Of a stretch of DNA of 8,908 nt, positions 1 to 5,167 are shown piece by piece. Each line of letters starts with the position of its first letter. Position 1 is the first letter of the stretch. This DNA comes from Sulfurovum sp. (GTDB lineage: Bacteria > Campylobacterota > Campylobacteria > Campylobacterales > Sulfurovaceae), in the NCBI GenBank assembly GCA_026983895.1, contig JALSTF010000203.1, positions 1-8,908 on the forward strand. Direction: 5' to 3'. The translations under genes and the position numbers were made by a program. The notes under the pieces were generated by a model. It saw only the letters and a program-made list of their open reading frames with translations. It was not told the DNA's origin and made no database searches.

Positions 1-1044
1 TATACTTTTCCGGTTTACCTCACCTTTTTTCACCAGGGCTTTGATCGTATCTACCAGTGTCCGGGCACTCACTGTATGCCTCGGATCAAGCTGATTACCG
101 AAGATCAGCATATCATCTCCGGCGTTGATCGCAAGTTTCAACCTCTCCTTCAAAGTATATTTTTTACTTATGGCCCCCATTTGCATATCGTCGGTGATCA
201 CTACACCGTTGAAGCCAAGCTTTTTTCTCAATATCCCATTCACGGTTCTGCCGGAAAGGCTTGCAGGATATTTGGCATCGAGCTTTTTATTGAAGACATG
301 GGCAACCATAACGGTATCGGCCTTTTTATTGAGCAGCCTGTAAGGTTCAAGTTCGACCGGTTTCCACAGGTTCGTTACATCGACAAATCCTTTATGGGTA
401 TCGCCTACAGAAGAGCCGTGCCCCGGAAAATGTTTCAGTGCGGTCAGTACACCGTAATAATGCATCGCATCAATGAACGTACCTGCATACGCCGCCACTT
501 TTTTCGGATCTTTTCCGAAAGAGCGTCCCAGCCCGTGTATCACATGGTTCCTTGGATTGATATCGAGATCCACCACCGGTGCAAGATCATAGTTTATCCC
601 TGTACCCTTCAGCTCCTTCGCCATTCTTCTATAGGTTTTTTTGATCTGGCTTCGATCCATTTTTTTTACATCGGATGCTTTGGGAAAGTTGCCGTAAAAT
701 CCGTATCGTCTTTTTAGCCGCTGCACTTTTCCGCCTTCCTGGTCTACTGCGATCAACAGTTTCCCGTCATAGGAACATTGTTGAAGTTGTGACGTCAGTG
801 CTTTCAACTGTTTCTTGTTCGCAATATTCTTCGGTTTGCTTTTGTCTACCGGATTGTAGTCAAAAAGGATCACTGCACCGATATGATATTTCCTGATATC
901 CTGGCAGATACGGCTGTTCTTCTGGGCACTCGTTCCGTGAAAGCCGACCATCAGCATCTGTCCTATCTCCTGTTCAAGCGAAACACCGCCAAAGGCCACG
1001 GCAGTCAATAGACCCAAACCAACCCCTACTCTCTTTAACATCAT
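1..1044 (-). CDS. Exported GH3 beta-N-acetylhexosaminidase (NagZ-like), partial, runs off left edge
   Basis: Translating the minus strand from the ATG at 1044 gives 348 open codons down to base 1 with no stop, so the 3' end lies outside the window. The family removes terminal beta-GlcNAc, classically from peptidoglycan fragments. Visible features: a signal-peptide-like N-terminus (MMLKRVGVGLGLLTAVAFGG); the GH3 motif KHFPGHGSSVGDTH at residues 204-217, in which D215 and H217 match the Asp-His acid/base dyad of NagZ-type enzymes; and VITDDMQMGA near residue 285, where D285 matches the catalytic nucleophile. About 348 residues already equals a whole single-domain NagZ, so little may be missing. 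A GGAG Shine-Dalgarno at 1050-1053 lies 5 nt before the ATG at 1044 and 8 nt before a second ATG at 1041; either could start. Canonical NagZ is cytoplasmic, so the signal peptide suggests periplasmic trimming of cell wall or environmental chitooligomers. Family is secure; exact substrate is inference. Confidence 0.9.
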   Translation of the reverse strand, partial: MMLKRVGVGLGLLTAVAFGGVSLEQEIGQMLMVGFHGTSAQKNSRICQDIRKYHIGAVILFDYNPVDKSKPKNIANKKQLKALTSQLQQCSYDGKLLIAVDQEGGKVQRLKRRYGFYGNFPKASDVKKMDRSQIKKTYRRMAKELKGTGINYDLAPVVDLDINPRNHVIHGLGRSFGKDPKKVAAYAGTFIDAMHYYGVLTALKHFPGHGSSVGDTHKGFVDVTNLWKPVELEPYRLLNKKADTVMVAHVFNKKLDAKYPASLSGRTVNGILRKKLGFNGVVITDDMQMGAISKKYTLKERLKLAINAGDDMLIFGNQLDPRHTVSARTLVDTIKALVKKGEVNRKSI

Positions 1045-1091
1045 CGTCACTCCATTCTTAAAATTCGATATTTACCATTCTACACAAAGCT

Positions 1092-1238
1092 TATTAGTGT
1101 TCGGTTAAACTTGCTGCATTATACTTCCAGCATAAGAGCATTCGAAAAGAACAAAAATTCATTCTCCCCTGACTTGAATTTATGTCTCCCTTTTCATAGA
1201 TTTTTTCCTCCTCCTTTTAAAACTTCCGGATGCTCTTA
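1092..1238 (-). repeat. Structured intergenic repeat element, copy 1 (putative RNA, family not recognised)
   Basis: Homologous to the plus-strand sequence at 3868-4017. Read on the minus strand it contains: the P1 5' arm (1238-1223); an unpaired purine-rich stretch with TTTTAAAAGGAGGAGGAAAA (within 1222-1186); hairpin P2 (1185-1176 with 1160-1151) around a loop containing UCAGGGGAGAAU; a UC linker (1150-1149); the P1 3' arm (1148-1133); then a tail ending in the invariant AGTTTAACCGAACACTAATA (1111-1092). P1 has nine consecutive pairs (UAAGAGCAU with AUGCUCUUA), one C/A mismatch, then six more pairs including two G-U. P2 has AAAUUC with GAAUUU, a U/U mismatch and ACA with UGU. The G-U pairs exist only on this strand, which argues that it is the functional RNA strand. 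The element lies upstream of the GH3 gene and reads towards it. It could be a GH3 leader, a free small RNA or a mobile repeat. Confidence 0.75.
1118..1123 (-). promoter_or_regulatory. Possible -10 box for the GH3 gene, inside the tail of element copy 1
   Basis: A perfect TATAAT on the minus strand, 74 nt upstream of the GH3 ATG. No convincing TTGACA-like -35 lies 16-18 nt upstream, but -35 boxes are poorly conserved for the main sigma factor in Campylobacterota. Copy 2 has TATAGA at the equivalent place (from 3986), so the box is only partly conserved. Confidence 0.4.
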
Positions 1239-1303
1239 GAATCTTTTTTACCTTTTCTTCATCATTTTCGAGGCATTACACGATTTCTACATCTTCATTA
1301 ATG

Positions 1304-1318
1304 TATAATGTGTATAAT
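1304..1318 (+). promoter_or_regulatory. Tandem -10 boxes upstream of the TlpA-like gene
   Basis: Two TATAAT hexamers occur 9 bp apart (1304-1309 and 1313-1318), each preceded by TG. The second implies a start near 1325 and a leader of only about 14 nt before the ATG at 1339; the first gives about 23 nt. No good -35 is seen for either. The ribosome site is a modest AAGGG at 1329-1333. Confidence 0.55.
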
Positions 1319-1338
1319 TCAACAAAAAAAGGGTTTTT

Positions 1339-1860
1339 ATGAAACATATTTTACTGTCTGCATTGATGCTGTTCACATTTTCTGCATTTTCAGAAGCTGC
1401 CGCCAAACAACCGGTGATGAATATCACCGATATCAAAGGGGTCACCCATCAGATAACGGGAACGGAACAGGGTTTCCATATCAAAGGACTGGAAGGCAAG
1501 ATCGTCTTTTTGGAATTCTTCGGACATAGATGCCCGCCGTGTCTCGCCTCTATCCCCCACTTGATCGATCTTCAAAAGAAATACAAGAACAAACTTGCTG
1601 TCATTTCCATTGAAGTGCAGGGTTTGAACAATGCACAGCTTCAGCAGTTCGCCAAAGAAAAAGGTATGAACTACATTGTCGTTGCCGATGAAAAAGCGGG
1701 GAACTTCACCAACTATATCTCACAGAGAGCCCAATGGAGAGGAAGTATTCCTTTTATGGTCGCTTTGGATAAAAAAGGGAATGTCCAGTTCGTACAGGCC
1801 GGAATGCTTCCCGAATCTTCTCTTGAAGAACTCATCAGACAACTCGACGCTATCAAATAA
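1339..1860 (+). CDS. Periplasmic TlpA/ResA-like thioredoxin-fold protein
   Basis: A 173-residue protein of the TlpA-like disulfide reductase group, likely a periplasmic thiol-disulfide oxidoreductase. Residues 1-22 form a short signal peptide (basic start, hydrophobic LLSALMLFTFSAF, then SEAAA as a plausible cleavage site) without a lipobox cysteine. The thioredoxin fold follows: FLEFFGHRCPPCLASIP carries the active-site CPPC at C65-C68, and SIPF at 137-139 supplies the cis-proline at P138. CPPC differs from the CEPC of ResA and the CGPC of thioredoxin; partners such as apocytochromes c cannot be told from sequence. The gene stands alone, reading away from the GH3 gene and head-on into dprA: its TAA (1858-1860) directly abuts the dprA stop (1861-1863). 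The start is set by AAGGG at 1329-1333 and by the signal peptide beginning at this ATG. Confidence 0.88.
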   Translation: MKHILLSALMLFTFSAFSEAAAKQPVMNITDIKGVTHQITGTEQGFHIKGLEGKIVFLEFFGHRCPPCLASIPHLIDLQKKYKNKLAVISIEVQGLNNAQLQQFAKEKGMNYIVVADEKAGNFTNYISQRAQWRGSIPFMVALDKKGNVQFVQAGMLPESSLEELIRQLDAIK

Positions 1861-2637
1861 TTATTGCAGCATCACGATACCGTTTTGTATCGTGATGCTT
1901 CCCTCCAGCTCCGCTTCATATACTCTGTCACCAAATTTTTCCACTGTCTGATCGAAAGTCGGCATTTTCTGACAGAAATAGAAGAATGCATCTTTGGGCC
2001 GTTCTTCCTCCACCGCTCTGCCGAATTTGGAAGCAAAAGCTTCTATATCATGGATCGCTTCAGCCTCTCCCTCATGCAAAAGCCTGTTGGTCCCAAGACT
2101 CTCATTCAGTCTGTGTGAAAGAACGAAGATCTTTTTTCCCATCTTCTGCGCGAATTCCACAGAACGCAGAGAACCGCTTTCAAGATCCGCTTCCGTCACG
2201 ATGAGTATCTCCCCCAGTGCGACCACCAGTTCATTTCTGACCACAAAACTCCATCCTGTCGCACGAAAACCGTCATTGAACTGGCTCAACAAGAGTCCTG
2301 AACGTTCTATGGAAGCTATCAATGCACTGTTGATCACAGGATAGCGTATATCCAGGCCGTTGCCAAGTACGGCGATGGTATTGTCAGCCCCCGCTGCCCT
2401 GTGCGCCAGAGCATCCACACCCATCGCTGCACCGCTGACGATACAGACACCGCGCTTAGCCAGTGCCCTGACAAGTTCCGTTGTGAAATGCTGTGTATAC
2501 AGGGAAGGTGTCCTGGTTCCCACTATAGAAACTTTGGGGCGCTGCAAAAGAGAAAGATCTCCACGGTAAAAAAGCTCCTTTGGATACTTTTTCATACTCT
2601 CAAGTTCAGTTATATGTTCAGTAAACAATGTACTCAT
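1861..2637 (-). CDS. dprA: DNA processing protein DprA (Smf)
   Basis: DprA binds incoming single-stranded DNA in the cytoplasm during natural transformation and loads RecA. Counted from the ATG at 2637 the protein has 258 residues. The Rossmann-like core is complete: VGTR at 39-42, SGAAMGVDALAH at 68-79, AVLGNGLDIRYP ending near 100, the RNELV segment near 134-138 (RNR in many homologues) and ESGSLRS at 153-159. The C-terminal 45 or so residues (QTVEKFGDRVYEAELEGSI...) resemble a short, degenerate winged-helix domain. There is no N-terminal SAM-like extension, in keeping with the small epsilonproteobacterial form. Start choice: an ATG at 2643 lies directly against AAAAAGG with no spacing, whereas AAGGA sits 5 nt before the ATG at 2637, so 2637 is preferred. 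It lies 71 nt after the polysaccharide deacetylase gene and is probably co-transcribed with it. Confidence 0.92.
   Translation of the reverse strand: MSTLFTEHITELESMKKYPKELFYRGDLSLLQRPKVSIVGTRTPSLYTQHFTTELVRALAKRGVCIVSGAAMGVDALAHRAAGADNTIAVLGNGLDIRYPVINSALIASIERSGLLLSQFNDGFRATGWSFVVRNELVVALGEILIVTEADLESGSLRSVEFAQKMGKKIFVLSHRLNESLGTNRLLHEGEAEAIHDIEAFASKFGRAVEEERPKDAFFYFCQKMPTFDQTVEKFGDRVYEAELEGSITIQNGIVMLQ
1868..1899. terminator. Perfect 13-bp stem-loop at the tlpA-like/dprA convergence, inside dprA's last codons
   Basis: AGCATCACGATAC (1868-1880) and GTATCGTGATGCT (1887-1899) pair perfectly around the 6-nt loop CGTTTT. The hairpin lies 7 nt past the TlpA-like stop and entirely within the final codons of dprA. 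Neither strand has a U-run after the stem, so it is not a classical intrinsic terminator. It may still act as a bidirectional 3' end or RNA-stabilising barrier. The structure is seen directly; the role is inferred. Confidence 0.6.
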
Positions 2638-2692
2638 ATCCATCCTTTTTGGGTTTATGATAACAGTTTGGGGGAAGATGGAGTAAAAATAT

Positions 2693-2708
2693 GTCAGATT
2701 GTCAGATT
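2693..2708. repeat. Two tandem copies of GTCAGATT between the deacetylase gene and dprA
   Basis: The 8-mer GTCAGATT occurs twice head to tail (2693-2700, 2701-2708), directly abutting the deacetylase stop codon on the minus strand. It may be replication slippage; no function is evident. Confidence 0.5.
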
Positions 2709-3782
2709 TTACGGATTTTTGTATATCTGGTCGATGTAGACAAGTTCCACATCTTTAAACAGGTTCCCGGCAGAAGCAAGCGCTCGCATCGTCGCCTTGT
2801 GCGGATGTCCGATAGCGATAGCATAGCCCTTCTTTTTGGCGATCTTCACCGCTTTTTTCAATTGCTGATGAATAGAGGGAACTGTTTGGATATTATCCAT
2901 AAAAATATCTCTTGCCACATAGGCATCTCCGTACTCATGGGCGATCTTCCGTACTTTCGAGGAAGCTGTCGTCCGGCTGTCGATGAAAAGGAATCCCTCT
3001 TTCTTCATCAAGCCGTAAAGCGTATGCATGGCTTTATAATCACCTGTAAAGACAGAGCCGGTATGATTGTTGATATATCGGGCCGTCGGGAAAAGGCTGC
3101 GTATCTCTTTGATACGTTTCTCCATCTGCTTTTTGGAAAATGAAATTTTAAGTGTTTTTAACTGCGTGTTAAACTGTTTACTGCCAGACTCCATGGGCAG
3201 GTGTATCATGTAGTGCTGCAAACCTCTGGCAAGCTTGTAGCTCTGCATGGAAAGTTTTGAGGGCGGGAATATGGACGGGGTGACAGGGAATCCCAGTGCT
3301 CTGATATGTTTGAGCTGCTTTGCATTCGAGACATCATCAATGATGATCACAAGTTTCGGTTTTTTGGTACGGTAAGCCAAAGCGGCCTTGTTTTTGGACT
3401 GAGCCATTCCCTGCTGTTTTTCTTTCTTGGGGCCCGCCGCTGTTTTTTTCACCGGGGGACGTTTAGCTTTCACTTTTGAAAAGACGCCTGAAGTATTTTT
3501 TCGATAATGCACTTTTTGACTTGAAGTACTGTGTACCGTCGTCTGGGAAAATGTGCTCTTTCCATTCTGCCCCAAATAGTATCCGAATGCGATCAGAGAG
3601 ACCATTAAAAAGATCCCCAGGGAAAGGATCACCCTTATCTTTGCTGTACTCTTTTTTTTCTTGAGCGTTCTTTTTTTTGATTTTGGCCTGGGTTTTGCTG
3701 ATCTTGCAGAATTTTTGTTAGCACTTCCTGTCCGTTTTCTGCTGCTTGCTGCTTTACTGTTCTTGGAAGATCGAGGTGCCAT
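2709..3782 (-). CDS. Divergent polysaccharide deacetylase (YibQ/DUF610 family), membrane-anchored
   Basis: A 357-residue protein. Residues 1-50 are a strongly basic Ser/Lys/Arg tail. Residues 51-70 (VILSLGIFLMVSLIAFGYYL) are one membrane segment. About 70 residues of basic linker follow, then the catalytic-fold domain from about 143 to the end. Domain motifs: VIIIDDVS with D149-D150; HLPME at 194-198; NNHTGS at 239-243; FIDSR at 266-270; and GHPH at 325-328. These are family signatures of the NodB-related fold. The active domain is expected outside the inner membrane with the basic tail in the cytoplasm. Substrate is unknown for the family; a cell-wall glycan is a guess. The start is supported by GGA about 6 nt before the ATG. 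It lies upstream of dprA in the same direction. Copy 2 of the structured repeat lies upstream, separating the gene from ilvC. Confidence 0.88.
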   Translation of the reverse strand: MAPRSSKNSKAASSRKRTGSANKNSARSAKPRPKSKKRTLKKKKSTAKIRVILSLGIFLMVSLIAFGYYLGQNGKSTFSQTTVHSTSSQKVHYRKNTSGVFSKVKAKRPPVKKTAAGPKKEKQQGMAQSKNKAALAYRTKKPKLVIIIDDVSNAKQLKHIRALGFPVTPSIFPPSKLSMQSYKLARGLQHYMIHLPMESGSKQFNTQLKTLKISFSKKQMEKRIKEIRSLFPTARYINNHTGSVFTGDYKAMHTLYGLMKKEGFLFIDSRTTASSKVRKIAHEYGDAYVARDIFMDNIQTVPSIHQQLKKAVKIAKKKGYAIAIGHPHKATMRALASAGNLFKDVELVYIDQIYKNP

Positions 3783-3824
3783 GAGAATCCGCTCTTTTTG
3801 ATTTTGTTCATTTCAGACTATGGG

Positions 3825-3853
3825 TTGATACAGGAGTATTATATCGAAGTAAT
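3825..3853 (+). promoter_or_regulatory. Candidate sigma-70 promoter driving element copy 2
   Basis: TTGATA (3825-3830) is 5/6 to the -35 consensus. After a 17-bp spacer comes AGTAAT (3848-3853), 4/6 to the -10. A start near 3860 would place the first transcribed bases just before stem P1 of copy 2. The match is moderate and could be chance. Confidence 0.35.
3838..3843 (-). promoter_or_regulatory. -10 box for the deacetylase-dprA unit
   Basis: A perfect TATAAT on the minus strand, 55 nt upstream of the deacetylase ATG at 3782. The -35 is not convincing. It would let the deacetylase and dprA be expressed independently of ilvC. It overlaps a candidate plus-strand promoter for the repeat element. 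Confidence 0.5.
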
Positions 3854-3867
3854 GGTTTTGAAAGGGG

Positions 3868-4017
3868 GTAAAGAGCACCAAGAAGTTTTAAAAGGAGGAG
3901 GAAAAAAATCTTATGAAAAAGGGAGACCGAAATTACTATCAGGGGAGAATGAATTTGGTTCCTTCTGGTGCTCTTACTCTGTAAGTATAGAATAACTAGT
4001 TTAACCGAACACTAATA
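3868..4017 (+). repeat. Structured intergenic repeat element, copy 2 (putative RNA, family not recognised)
   Basis: Homologous to the minus-strand sequence at 1092-1238, with the same order of parts. P1 pairs 3872-3880 with 3966-3974, then 3882-3885 with 3962-3965, with a single bulged A at 3881; GTA (3868-3870) and TAC (3975-3977) can extend the base. The unpaired 5' side (3886-3925) carries TTTTAAAAGGAGGAGGAAAA. P2 pairs ACC (3926-3928) with GGT (3957-3959) and AAATT (3930-3934) with AATTT (3952-3956), around a loop containing TCAGGGGAGAAT. The linker between P2 and P1 is TC, as in copy 1. The tail holds the invariant AGTTTAACCGAACACTAATA (3998-4017). The element reads towards the 3' end of ilvC and is antisense to both neighbours, so it cannot be a leader of an adjacent gene. 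GC is low (20 of 60 bases in 3901-3960). Confidence 0.78.
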
Positions 4018-4027
4018 CAAGTGTTCG
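4006..4027. terminator. Perfect 8-bp hairpin at the ilvC 3' end, half inside the element tail
   Basis: CGAACACT (4006-4013) pairs with AGTGTTCG (4020-4027) around AATACA, starting 9 nt past the ilvC stop on the minus strand. One arm is part of the conserved tail of element copy 2; the other lies outside it. There is no clear U-tract on either strand, so termination activity is uncertain. Copy 1 has only a weak counterpart (ACAC with GTGT). Confidence 0.5.
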
Positions 4028-4036
4028 CAAAAACTG

Positions 4037-5062
4037 TTAATTCTCGTCCTGGTTTACTATTTTGTTGGCTGAGATCCACGGCATCATTTCTCTAAGCTTA
4101 TTCCCTGTTTTAGTAATAAGAAGTTCCTGGTCATTTGCTCTCTCAGCATTCATACGCGGGTATCCTGCCTGACCTTCCAAGATAAAGTCTTTTGCAAATC
4201 TGCCGTCCTGGATCTCTTTAAGGATCTCTTTCATCGCTTTCTTGGACTCATCATTGATGACACGTTTACCGGAAACATAATCCCCATACTCTGCCGTATT
4301 GGAAATAGAATATCTCATATCTGCAATACCGCCTTCGAACATAAGGTCAACGATGAGCTTAAGTTCATGAAGACACTCGAAGTATGCCATTTCAGGAGCA
4401 TAACCCGCTTCAGTCAATGTTTCAAACCCAGCCTGTACCAATGAAGAAACTCCGCCGCAAAGTACAGCCTGCTCACCGAAGAGATCGGTTTCTGTTTCAT
4501 CTTTGAATGTTGTTTCGATGATCGCAGTTCTACCGCCGCCGATCGCTGAAGCATAAGAAAGTGCAAGCTCTTTTGTCGTACCGCTCGGGTTCTGCCCTAC
4601 AGCGATAAGATCCGGAATACCGCCGCCTCTTACAAATTCTGAACGTACAGTATGTCCGGGCGCTTTGGGCGCGATCATCGTAACGTTGATGTCTTTTCTT
4701 GGCTTGATTCTTCCATAATGGATATTGAAACCATGGCCGAAAGCGATCGTTGCACCTGTTTTGAGGTTCGGTGCGATTTCATTGTCATAGATCTCTTTTT
4801 GATTCTCATCCGGAAGAAGGATCATCACGACATCTGCTTTTGCAGTCGCTTCTGCAACCGTCAATGTTTCAAAATCTTTTGCAACCGCTTTTGCCCAAGA
4901 GCTTCCGCCTGCTCTAAGTCCTACTACGACTTCAACACCGGAATCTCTAAGGTTTTCTGCATGTGCATGTCCTTGTGACCCGAAACCGATCATTGCTACT
5001 GTTTTAGATTTGATGATATTGATATCACAATCTTTGTCATAATATACATTTAAAGTTGACAT
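4037..5062 (-). CDS. ilvC: Ketol-acid reductoisomerase, class I
   Basis: Second common enzyme of valine, leucine and isoleucine synthesis: NADPH- and Mg2+-dependent isomerisation and reduction of acetolactate or acetohydroxybutyrate, in the cytoplasm. At 341 residues it has the normal length of the short class I enzyme. The Rossmann nucleotide motif GFGSQGHAHAENLRDSG lies at 26-42. The cofactor loop GLRAGGSSW at 48-56 keeps Arg and Ser residues expected for NADPH preference. The GHGF motif follows at 109-112. The C-terminal knotted domain carries the metal ligands D193 and E197 (TDLFGEQAVLCGG) and E229 and E233 (FECLHE). The start is well supported by AAGGA 6 nt before the ATG. It is the first gene before the deacetylase and dprA in the same direction, but the structured repeat and separate promoters now divide them. 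No leader peptide or attenuator is visible upstream. Confidence 0.97.
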   Translation of the reverse strand: MSTLNVYYDKDCDINIIKSKTVAMIGFGSQGHAHAENLRDSGVEVVVGLRAGGSSWAKAVAKDFETLTVAEATAKADVVMILLPDENQKEIYDNEIAPNLKTGATIAFGHGFNIHYGRIKPRKDINVTMIAPKAPGHTVRSEFVRGGGIPDLIAVGQNPSGTTKELALSYASAIGGGRTAIIETTFKDETETDLFGEQAVLCGGVSSLVQAGFETLTEAGYAPEMAYFECLHELKLIVDLMFEGGIADMRYSISNTAEYGDYVSGKRVINDESKKAMKEILKEIQDGRFAKDFILEGQAGYPRMNAERANDQELLITKTGNKLREMMPWISANKIVNQDEN

Positions 5063-5092
5063 AATTATCCTTGATACTATAAAATTTCCGGG

Positions 5093-5098
5093 ATTATA
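5093..5098 (-). promoter_or_regulatory. -10 box for ilvC
   Basis: A perfect TATAAT on the minus strand, 31-36 nt upstream of the ilvC ATG, giving a leader of about 25 nt with AAGGA as the ribosome site. No strong -35 is seen. It lies back to back with the nfeD promoter in the 102-nt divergent spacer. Confidence 0.6.
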
Positions 5099-5127
5099 CC
5101 CAAAATATACTTATTATTACTCCTTTA

Positions 5128-5136
5128 TGCTATAAT
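5128..5136 (+). promoter_or_regulatory. Extended -10 promoter for the nfeD-SPFH unit
   Basis: TGCTATAAT combines a perfect TATAAT (5131-5136) with the upstream TGN of an extended -10, 29 nt before the TTG start. A start near 5143 leaves about 20 nt of leader. Confidence 0.65.
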
Positions 5137-5152
5137 TTATTTTAATAGCGCT

Positions 5153-5167
5153 GGAGGAGTAGTCTTG
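5153..5167 (+). promoter_or_regulatory. Strong Shine-Dalgarno that fixes a TTG start for nfeD
   Basis: GGAGGAG (5153-5159) lies 5 nt before TTG at 5165-5167. No ATG or GTG in the same frame is placed as well, so translation most likely begins at TTG. Confidence 0.8.

Noticed and set aside
76..717. A 213-codon plus-strand open frame at the left edge
   Set aside because: It is antisense to the GH3 gene, whose catalytic motifs are intact in the minus-strand frame; its translation resembles nothing known.
3798..3995. A 65-codon plus-strand open frame across element copy 2
   Set aside because: The homologous copy 1 does not keep the frame, and the conserved features are stems and unpaired blocks rather than codons.
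1092..4017. The repeat pair as a CRISPR array or as the ends of one composite transposon
   Set aside because: Only two copies about 2.7 kb apart, with no spacer pattern. The genes between them (dprA, deacetylase, TlpA-like) are ordinary chromosomal genes, and there is no transposase.
3868..4017. The element as a cis-acting riboswitch
   Set aside because: Copy 2 reads antisense towards the 3' end of ilvC with no gene in its orientation close downstream; only copy 1 faces a gene start, so a cis role cannot explain both.
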